Below are positions 17,332 through 29,300 of a DNA stretch of 35,560 nucleotides, one piece after another. Made by a program: the position numbers and the translations under genes. Position 1 is the first letter of the stretch. Each line of letters starts with the position of its first letter. Source of the stretch: a virus; IMG/VR virus record IMGVR_UViG_3300021961_000300, positions 1 through 35,560 of that record; one strand, written 5' to 3'. The notes below the pieces were generated by a model that saw nothing but the letters and a program-made list of their open reading frames with translations, was not told where the DNA came from and ran no database searches.

Positions 17332-20300
17332 AACTATAGTCTAGATACTTTAGGGGAGAAAGTCTTGTGACTACAAAGGATGTAGACAATCCAGAGATTC
17401 CATTAAGTGTATAAGAATTCAATTCTATAGGATCAATTCTTGTCCCAAGATCAATCTTACCCCATGAATATTGTCCGAAGAATTCACTATATCCAATTCC
17501 AGATAAAGAATTGTAGTCTGAGACGCTAACAACAACTTGAGCGACTGTTGTCGTTCCATATCCTGGTGCTTCTGTCTGTGCTATTGAGACTGAAGCCACT
17601 TCATAAACATTATCAAGGAACTGAGTACCAATTCCCAAGACAGAACCATCTTGATATAGAGAGGTAACTCCATTACCAACGTTAGAATTGTAAACAGTAA
17701 AGTAGTAATTTGTTTGAATTCCACTTACAGTAATCGCAGTTCCAACAATAGAGGAGTCTCTCAGGAAAGAATCTGAAGGTACCAATAGATCAAATTTAAT
17801 TCCTGTAGAAGCAACTCCAACCGAAACAGTGCTAATTCCTACAACAACACCAAAGTCTCCTGAATATGTAGATGATACGTTGGTTTCAACAGTTGTTGGT
17901 GAAACCTCAATCAAAACTTGTGGTGGATTTGTAGTTGTGTATCCAGTTCCTGGTGAGGTTATAGTAATTGTAGTTACACTTCCATTTGAAATGGTAGATG
18001 ATGCAGAAGCTCTTTGTGTGGAACCAAGTCCAACAGGATTTCCAATGGTTACAGTTGGTGCAGTAGTATAACCAACTCCACCATCACTAATCGAAATTGA
18101 TGTTATTGTTCCTGCCGTAGAGACTATTGCTGTAGCCGATGCCCCAACCTTTTGATCTTGTGAAACGAAATAAACCGTTTGTCTTGCAGACGTTGTAGTA
18201 TTTTCGTTATTTGCATCAAAAAATGGTTTGATGCTCTGTACGAAAACTACTGTTGATCCGATTCCAACTGATTGAATACCGATCGTGGTTGGATTAATTA
18301 AAGATTCATAAAGAACTCTTGATTTATTTACAAAAGATCCGTTAATAACTTTATCCTCAGTCTGTCTACACCAGGTAACCGGTCTAGCACAGTCTGGATC
18401 ATTGTCAATTCCAGGCCCAGAGTATGCATTAGTCTCAACTGTATCTGTAGAATTAATTCTTGTAACAAGTCTTTCTTCCTGATCGGTTGAATTTTCGCAT
18501 AAATCTGAGTCTCCCTTTATAGTTAAGTTATCTCCAACTTTTACCGTTTCAAGAACATCCGCAAAGATTACATCAACATCACCAGTTCCTTTGTAGAATA
18601 TAACTTTAGAGGTATCTCCTCCATTTGTAAATCCACTGATTGGTCCTTTTGGAGCCTCACTGAACGTGATAATACTTCCGCCGTTGAAAGTGTAAGATTC
18701 ACCTGGAACTTGTAAAATATCATTAATGAATATGAGAAGAACTGCATCAACGTCGATTGGTGATCCATTTCTAGCTCTGATTGTAACGGGAGAATCATTC
18801 AATCTTAACTGGAAAGATCTGGTTTCGCCGTCAAATAAATCATCAAATCTATCAAGAACTTGGAAATCTCCAACAGTCCATCCAGAGAAATTATCTGAGA
18901 AAGTTTTATCAATTGTAATTTGGAATTCATCATATGTTTTTGATGTGTCTGTGGGTATTCCGACAGTTCCACCAATATCAAAAGTCAATACTTCACCTTG
19001 ACCGTATCCATAACCAGTATTCTTGATGGTGAAATCAATTACACTGGATCCCTGACCGACAACTATATCAATGGTTGCGGATGTTCCAAGTCCTGAAGTT
19101 GATGTTGAACTGTATACTAAAGGAATATCAGAATAACTGAGTGGATCATCAAATATAACAATAGGTGGATTTGTTGAGGTATATCCCGACCCAGGATTTG
19201 TAATCGCAACACTTACTATATTTCCATTACTGACAGTTGCTGTTCCAATAAACTCAATATTTGGAGTTCCGGTGCTTGAAGTTGCAACGCCAACGTTTAC
19301 TATCGTTTGAATACCTGCACGATATCCAGATCCACTATTACCAATACTGATCGCGGAAATTGTACCTGCAATTGAAACAGTTGCGGTTCCTCCTGCAGAA
19401 ACTAAAGGTTGATATGCAAAACCTGCAGTTGATGCAACTGAAACTATGACTCCACCGACCGGAATACTTGATGCATTTGGATCATATGAAACTGAAGAAA
19501 TAGATCCAGAGAATGTTATTGAAGTTACTCCAACATTTTCAGATAGATCATAATCGCCACTATAAGATTGAGTTCCTTGAGGGGCTTGGAAAATTCCATT
19601 TACTAAGATTATACCATCACTCGTTGAAACTCCAGTTACATTTTGTTGCTCTGACTTGAGCGTAAATGTTTTTGCAATTCCAGTAAATTCGCTTGAAATA
19701 TCATCAAAAATAATATTCTTATAATAAGTTTCATTAGAACTATTAACAACACCGGACCTTATGAAAGTTCTTCCTTGGAATTTGGAGAACGTTGTAATTC
19801 CAGTCCAATCTCGTTCATTTGGAGGATTTGTAGTGCTTCCGATTGGAGTAGGACCTTGAGGTGCTTCAACAAAGTGAATTGTATTGTCTACAATATTATA
19901 GTTTCCGCTTATTTTTCTAACTAGAGATCCTGCAGAGTGGGAAGATATTCCAGTTCCCATCCAAGGTCTATTTACAAGAATTACATTAGTGCTGCCAAGT
20001 CCTACCGACTGGATTAGCATTATTTCATCGTCAACTTTGATTAAATCTCCACCAAAGAATGATGATATTCCACTAAAAGTTAAAACATCATCTGTGACTA
20101 AATTTTCGATAGCTAGAGTTGTTGTTACTGATGATCCAACCACAGGGGATTGAATATAGTTGTCTATTAATATTAAAGCCTTGGCATTTTGATTAGTTGA
20201 TGTAAGTGAATGTGATGTTCCAATTCCAACAGAAGTTAGATCTAAAACATTAGGAACAACATTTAATGCATCTTGTGCCGAAGCAGCCAATTTAATTTTA

Positions 20301-23300
20301 CTTTCATCAATCTTGACAACAAAAACGCTTGATGGCATTTTATCTGTTGTGCCTATACCAACAATAAATGTAGATCCAATACCTATCGCGCCTCCACTGG
20401 TTCCATTATAACCATAAGTCACTTGTTCTCCTGTTACAAAGAAGTGATTTCCTAATGTAATAGTATTATCACTTGTGTTTGCAATTGAAGTATTGCTTCC
20501 GTCAAAAGAGACTTTAAAGATAGGATCTTGCTTATAATTCAAATCAAAAGATCTCTTAACATCCGAGAAAGTTCCACTGTAAGATCCATAACCCGAAACT
20601 AATCCACCAACAGAAGTTGTGGATGAAGAAGTATCAACTAATCTTAGTGCAACCTGGAAAACTCTTACTTCAACATCAATATCAGGAATTGGAGTGAAGA
20701 ATAGTTGGGTTGAAGATGTTGAAACTGCAGCACCAACTGTACCTAATCCAGTGTGACTTTCTAAAATTCCATATTCCGTTATTGATGGTGTTGTTGAATC
20801 ATCGATAACAACAACTTCAGACATTTGATATCTGTTGTTTGTTGTGTCCTCCACTGAAACTATGTAATATGCTGTGCTATAATCATTTTCACTATCTACT
20901 AAATCTTTGTAGTACTCTGCAATTACATTTTCAGTTGGAGAAGATGTAGAACCAATTCCAGTGTATCTTGAATCAAGTAGTCCAGTGTTTAGAGTTTCAG
21001 TGCCAACACCGACTGAGAGCGTGCTTGCTATGGATACAGTAAATGCATTTATTTCAAATCCAACAGGAAGTGGAGAATCTGGTATCAAATCAATATTAAT
21101 ATTCGATCCAGAGTAATATGCATAATAAGTTCCGAGGCCAGAACTTGAGAATGATGTTACGCTAGTATCTGTTAATTGCCCGTATTCAAGAACGTCAATT
21201 TCGCTGCCATTATGTAAAATATTGAGTTCATCATATTCATAGTAAGAGCCATCGGTTCCACCAATCTCAACCAGAACTTTTGCAGATCTATTTGTAGAGG
21301 CAATTCCAACGACGTTAATTGCTGAAGAAGTTCCTGATGGAACAGACGATGTGGTTATTCCAATATTAACAACATCTCCAAGTGACAGTGATGTTGATCC
21401 AATACCTGATATTTGATCTCTCAAGTCAAAAGAAACATAACTTACGTCATAATCATTAACCGTATATTTAATTGGGTAGAATAATAGACTTCCTTCTGTT
21501 CCGGAGATTGTGAAATCAAAACTTCCCAAATCTGGATACGTTTCAACTCTTGCATATTGATTCAGATATCCAAGAGAATTGTCATGAAGTAAAGAAACTA
21601 TTAGGAATTGTCTTTCTTGTTTAAATCTCTTGTCACGAACATATGTTAAAAGTTTTCTTGATCTGATACTTAAATCAAATGTATCAATAATTGAAAATGG
21701 AGTAGATCTCGGATCGCTATTAAATTGCAAACTAATATCGTCTATTTTCAAAACTCTGTTTCCAATAGATTCAAAATAATCAGTAAGAGTTCTAGTTTTG
21801 AAGTAAATTTCATCCGAAATTAGTCTAGATCCAGCAAAAAATCCATTTTCAGTTACAAGGTCAAAATCATTCACGCAATTTAAATTTTGCTCGCTTATAA
21901 GATCAGTGACAACTTCAACACCACTATCGTCAGCAAACACTCCAGCGAACAAATCGTCTCTAGATTCAACAACCAAATCACTAAACTTTAAGAATCCTGA
22001 TGTATGGTTCAAAGAACTTACTGCATTCTCCCAAGTTTCTAATGGAACTCTAGATTTCAATGAGTATGAGAAGTATTGATAGTAGTTGTTATCTGGTAGT
22101 CTTTGAATATTGTCATTTAAGAATCCAGCATCAGTTTCCCATCCTTTTTTGACTATTGATGAAGAATCTGTATTGAAGAATGAATCAAAGTTAAGCTTAA
22201 ATTTAACTGATCCGCGAGTATTTGAAGTTTCTCCTATTAGAATTTCTCCAACCTCAATTTCATCTTTTGTTGAAACTTTGATTATTTCAATTTTATTGTT
22301 CCAACTCTCAACAATACCGCTCTTATTACCAGAAATAACAGATTCTCCATTCAAGAAATCATTCTTCTTTAATGATGGGTTGAATATTGGGAAATACTTT
22401 TCTGGTACAATAGTTCCTGATGAAAATCTTGGATTGAATATTCCTGGATACTCTGAAGAACTTAAAAATCCATCTAAGTTGAAAGTAACAACCCCAACAT
22501 TTCCACCGAGACTTGCATTGACTGCAGTTAAAGTGAATAACTCATAGTCATATCCAGAAGAATTGTAACCCTTTCCATCAGAATTTAATCCAACACTAAT
22601 ATTTTCAATCAGGACTTTATCACCAACTTCGAATGGGAAATCTCCAGGGTCACTGAAAGCTGTGCTGAGAGATACTGTTACATCTTTCGTGGAAGAATTA
22701 TAGGTGACTGTAGATATTCCAATTCCATTTGTATTATTGATTGGAACTATTCTTGGTGTAGTATTATAAATTCCATATGTATTTTTTACAATTCTTACTT
22801 CATTGTCACCAAGTTCATATCTTAAATCAACGTCAGGAACTACTTTCTTAGTGTTTCCATCGACAACAACCAAATTTGGTGCAATAGAATAATTTTTTCC
22901 GCCAGAAGATATTCCAATATATTCAAAGGATGCAAGAGGTTCAATTTTTAAAATCTCAGGTAAATTTGCTACAGGTCTTAAAGTTTTGTCTGTAGGGTAA
23001 TCAAATCCAATATCATTGATAGTTGTACTGCTAATGGATCCAACATTAACGCTGCTAGGCTCTAAGACTGCTCCAGATCCATTTAAAGATGTGATTGAAG
23101 ATATTCCAGGAACAACCCTATATCCTCTTCCACCATATTCGACTCTTACACTTGAAATTCCACCAGAAGCTGTTAGTGATTTTGTTTTGTATGTTAGTGT
23201 TGCCTCTGTTGAAAGATATGAAGATTCTTCTGGTGAGACAATTAAATTATAATTAAATGTTGTTGTTCCTACACCACTTATAGCATATGATCCAGTATAC

Positions 23301-26300
23301 GCACTGTCTACTATAGAAAGTTGATTGTAGTTATTGACTTCATTATCAATTATTATTTCTTTCTTGGGAGTTGATATAAAGTTTTCATTTACTACAGAAA
23401 ATTCATACCATAAAGACTTTGGAACATTCTCATTTATCGTTAATGTTACAGCAGCAGTAGTATCTATTCCAACTCTTCCAGTTCTGCTAACTTCAAATGT
23501 GTTAGATGATTTGGTCGAATTGAAAATCTGTGTAAATTCACTATCAGTGTAGAAATTTAATAAGAAAGCAGAGTATAGTGTAGATCCTTGCAATGAAGAC
23601 AGCGAGGAGTCTGATACATCAAACTTTACTGTATTATTTTTGTAAAGATTAATCTTAGGATTAATAAGTGATATTTCTCCAGAAGATGCGCTGGTAATGT
23701 TTATTGCATTTGGATATTCCTCTTTGGCTCCATATAAAGTTTCGGCCAGTTTTATTTTATCTTTAGTGTCATAGATAACATAATAAATTTGATTGTTTAC
23801 AAGTCCACCAGATGGTGATGTTGATGTATGAATTATTTTGTCTCCTGTGTTGAGACCATGATTCACTAAAGTAATAGTATTATTTGTTACATCTACATTA
23901 CCCGAGACAAACGATATTGGATTGATAATGATTCTTCTATTGTAGTCATTATATTTTACAGTTACAGTTTTTAGTTTACTAGACAGCACTGATACTGAAA
24001 CTTGATCTCCAAGAGACAATCCATGAGTTTCTGCCGTAGAAACAGTAACCTCATTTTTAGTTACTAAAGAGGTTACTACATTATTCTTTTGAGTCGTAAA
24101 ACTATGTACGACACCAGAACCTGTGCCAGTAAAGTATAAAATATCAGAATATGTACTTCCTATAGATACAAAACTTCCTGTAGAACCTATACCAACTTTA
24201 ATTGTTGAGATTCCAATTAGATTATTATTAATTTTTGCAGCATAAACTATCTCTTGATCTTGAAGATTGAAAGAAGATGATCCATCAGTAGAAACTGAAA
24301 TGGATGAACCACCGCCATTTGAATAAACTAAACTATCGCCAGTCTGTAGTTCATGGCCTGGCAAGTAAATTGTTCTAGATGGAACAAATATTTCAGATAT
24401 TCCTGCACCAGGATTTGAAAAATGTAGAGTTGTTCCTATTCCGACACCAGCAGAAGATCCAAGAGCAACGGACTCTGATGGATTAAAATAAAGTTGTTTG
24501 TTGTAATTAAATTGTGTATCTAGGACTAAATTATTTGTAAATCTAAATTTTCTTGGTTTACTATAAATTTGAGTCGAAGCTGTATGGGATGCGCCAACAG
24601 TAGACGAACTTTCTCTTAAAACTCTAACCCTTGAGTTAAGTTTATCGATATTTAAAACTTTTACTTCTTCAGATTCTACTGAAAGAATATCATTTTCACG
24701 GATGTATGGGAAATTTAAATTACCAACCAAATTAAAATAGGTAACAATTCCAGTTACTCCTGTTGTTCCAACACCAACGTTCAATACAAATATATCACTT
24801 CTAACCCCGATGTTATAAGACCCGTATAGACTATTAACACTGGTATTAAATCCTGACAGATTTACTCTTTCATTGTTTATTAATTCATGTGGATTTTCTG
24901 AAAATGCAATGAAGTTTCCTAATGTACCATATGGAACTAATTCAACATTGTCAATTGTGGTAGTTGCTACACTAATTTGATTAACTTCTTTTCCTAATAT
25001 TTCAGATACCTTTGCAGATGCTCCTAATCCACCGGTAAATTCATTATCAAAAACTACTCTATCATTAACTTTGTAATTATCTCCACTGCCAACAATGTCT
25101 ATAGAGTCTACACTCGCAATAACAATAGATTGGATGTCAGCACTTTGCGATTTTACTGAATCTGGATCAAATATAAAATCATATCCACTGTTATCTTTGG
25201 AGATGTTATATTGTAGAATATTTCTAAACCAAGACGATGAATTTAAATCGTAGTTACTTTGATTAGAGTCTTTATCAAAGTTAAAATTATTTGGTTTTGA
25301 CTTGAAAGAATTTCCTATCAGATATGGGAAAACAGGCTCTTTATAATTTTCAAAAGGACCGCTGCTATTAACAGATCCTGTGTTTATAGTTGCAAAGTAA
25401 GCATACACTCCATTTGGAAAGTCTGGAGTTATACAGAATCTGCCATTATGTTCGTCAAGATCTCCAGAATTTTTGAATTCATAATCTTCGACAAAAAATC
25501 CAAGAGGGTATTCTGATATTGGAGGTCTATTGGATTTTACTATGGATTCGTAACCAGATCTTAAAGCTCTTATTGTACCTCCAGAATTATTGCTTAATCC
25601 ATATGGACCATAAATTGGGTTTCCATCATATGCCCAACCAATTATAGGTGAATGTTGAGTAGAATTTATTTCTTGTAGTCCAGACTTCTGTAAATCATAA
25701 ATTCCATATAAAGTCGTGTTGTCTATGGATTTCGCATATACAGACTCTCTAAGTTTTCTTGGGGCATATAAGTAAGAATATTGTAGTTCATAATCAGAAT
25801 TTAAAGACTGTTTTATTACACCATCATCCTCTCTAACAATATTCGAATTTTTGGCAAATAAATTGACAGTCCATTTTTGAATATTAGATAAAAACTCAAC
25901 TCCAGTTCCAGAAGAAGTAATTACTAGTGAAGTGCTATTTGAATCATATCCAGCACCACTCTTTATAACCTTAATCTCAGTTAGTTGTCCGTTTGATACC
26001 ACAGGAACAAGTTTTGCATAATTTCCATTACCTTGAACGGTAATGTCTGGTGCGGAATTGTATCCAGAACCTGGTTTTGTTATTAATACCTCAACTATTC
26101 TACCATCCAAAATAATAGGAATAGCCTCAGCACCCGATCCACTTGATACTGTTACTAAAGGTTGTCTATTGTAATTGATAATATTTGAAGATCCATAACT
26201 AGAACCAAGGCTGCTTAAGTGTACCGATTCAATGGAACCTCTGAAAACTGGTTGAATTTGACATTGGAAATTTAGATTTGTTGATGTTGTTAATCCAATG

Positions 26301-29300
26301 TTTCCAAATATTCTAACTTGTATTGGTTCATAATTAAAGGAGTGAACTCCAGATCCAGAAGATTTTAAATCAACATAATCACTATTATCATAGTAAAAAT
26401 ATTTTAAAGTAGATCCAATCCCAACTGAGGATAATTTAAAGCTGTCATCAGTTACTTTGGTTACAACATAAGTTTTACTTGTTGATAATCCTGTTATTTC
26501 TGTACCAGTGGTAGAATAGGTTAAAATTTCTCCGCTGTTATATCCATGATTTAAAATGTTAATCGTATTGGAAGATGTATTAATACCAACACTAGACGTA
26601 GTTCTCTCTTTATTTTCATATCCACTACCTGGATTAGAAACAATTATTTCAGAAACTATTCTTTTCTTATTGACAGACTGTAATCTATGAACTCCAACAC
26701 CATAAGATGTTAAATCAACGGTATTAATGCCCGATACAGCATCATTAAATGTATTGTGAAGTTTTACCGTTGTGAGTCCAACAACAGAAACATAATATTT
26801 TGAATCTGTTACCAATCCAGCAATTGCTTGTTGACCATCAGTTTTATAGATTACATCCTCTGCGTTTCTAAATTTATGGAATGTTGAAAAACCAATTGTA
26901 TTGTTAGTTAAGTCAATATAAGCAGAAGAGGCATCCGAAACAAAATTGGTAGAATGATCGATAGACACTAGTTTTGCTTGTGCTTTAGCGCCTATACCAT
27001 TTCCGCCAGATATTGAGATTATTGGATCACTTACATAATCAAATCCTGGATCTAATATATCAATTCGCTTTAAATTCCCCAATACATTGACTATACCAGT
27101 AGCCCCAGTGCCAACAGAATCTTCTATTGTTAATATTGGAGGTGAAATAATATCGTAGTTTGATCCAGGAGAAGTTACATCTAAACTTTCAATAGATCCA
27201 TAAAATATATTTTCTTGAGACTTGTAGTTGAGTATTTCTACACCATCGACTAAAATACCAGTTGATCCTGGTAGTGTATCATAGACACCACTTTCATCTA
27301 CTGGATCTTGAATTTCCCTTAAAATTTGTTGAGGTAAAACAGTCTTATCGGTATAATTATAATATTCTAATGTGTTTGAAGTTACGATTCCAGATACTGA
27401 AATATACGATTGATTAAAAAGATTTGATCTACTAGAAGCTAACTTAATATCTGTTGAACTTACTCGATAAACAAAATAAACACCTTCATCTAAATTTGAA
27501 AATTTACTAATAACTGCTGGAGTTGTTATACCATCATCATTGGTAGACTCTGGAGTTATTGTAAAGGGTCTATAATATACCGAGTCTCCTGTGTAATATC
27601 CATGATCTGTATTTGTCGTTAAGGTAAAAGTATCTCCACTATAAGATCCCGATAAAGTATATTCTTTAAGAGAAAAATTTAAAATTTGATTGTGATATGG
27701 TATTGAATTTGATGCAACTAATGTATTACCATTAAACTTATTATAAACATTCTGTACGTTTGCAGTATACTGTCCCATAGTTGGGACTGCACTTGAGGTT
27801 ACTTTTGATATTTTTTTCTGTACTGTATATCTTCTAGATGTTGAGAGTGGACCTTGACCTCGTATAGTAAAGGATGTACCATTTGCAACATCGGTAATTA
27901 TGGAACTCGATTCGTTTGAAAGATTATCTCTAACAAAAATCTGATCCCCAATCCGGAAATTGTGTTGAGCGTAAGTTGTTACTCTATAGCTATAATCAGA
28001 TAAATCCTGAAGGGTTATGTTAAAAACTTCAAATTTATTTGCAATATTTAAAAACCAATTTTGAGTTTTTGGTGTATTTTTTATTATTCCAAGAGATTGA
28101 ACTTTTGCAGTATCTTTTGTTGAAAAATACTTTGTTTTTTCTGGAATTACTAAATCAGAAAGAACGGATCCTATTCTGATTTTTATCTGACTTGATGTAC
28201 TTACTCCGGAATACCCATACGCAAAAACATCAAGTCTAATGTCTTGTGCTGCCGCAATACTATCAGAAACTCCAGAAACTCCATAAAACTGATTTATAGA
28301 CTTACTGGAATATGTTATAGTAAGTTCACTTCCATTTTCTGAAGTTACTACTAGGCTACCAGACTCTGGAAATCCTAAAGTAGAGTCTACATCAATAATT
28401 GAAGATCCAGAAATAACTCTTGTTACAATTTTTGTTTTGGGATGTACTGAAAAATTACCGTAGATACTTCCTTGGACGTTGATATCTTTATCAAAGTCAT
28501 AGTCCAAACTTAGTTTATAATAAGTTTGACTATTTGTTGGAATGATTTCTACGTTAGTAACAGATCCATAAGCTTGACCGATGCCATATTTAGAATATGC
28601 ATCTTGATTAATAGTTTGATTTAATAGTTCAGTTGGATCGCCTTGTAAAACCTCAACGACCAAATCCTTCGTAATTCTATATCCAGCATCAGAAGGTCTG
28701 AAGAGAAAATCTCTTGGCTTTATTACTTGAACTTTTTCTCCGTAAAGTGCTCCGAAAAGAATTTTAAATGATTCATCAGTTCCTTTTGAATCATAAAAAT
28801 CCGTTGACTGCTTTACAAAGAGATTTTGATTTAATCCGGAATATAATGTTCTATCTTCAAATCCTGGAGAAAATTGTTGTTTTACTTTTCTTAAAAATTC
28901 ATTTAAGAATAAAACACTTAAATTTTCTACTGTTGCTCCAGAAGAATGCTCTTCTGAAGATGAGGTCGAGAAAACAAGTTGATCTGGGGTATTAGTTCCT
29001 TCAAGGGAGGTTACTCCACTGAATCCGCGTATACATCCCTCAAAACTGGTAGATGTTTTACTAGTGTATGTGATAATTTCATTACCAATCTTAATAAGAC
29101 CATATCTGTTTGGAAATCCTCTAGTAAAATTGGGTGCTCCAACACTTATAGAAGTTTGAACGAAATCAATATCTTGCGTGGTGATTGTGGAGCTTACAGT
29201 ATTTGTTAGATTATCTAATTTTAAATAATCATCAATATTTTGAATCAGATCATTTGCAGAACCTTGAAATTCTTGAGAGATGTAGTATTGCTTTAAAAAT

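Noticed and set aside
22110-22547. A 145-codon plus-strand frame antisense to the giant gene
   Set aside because: It is the opposite-strand shadow of a biased repeat-rich coding sequence, with no recognisable motif or promoter. The same applies to the other plus-strand frames opposite the giants.
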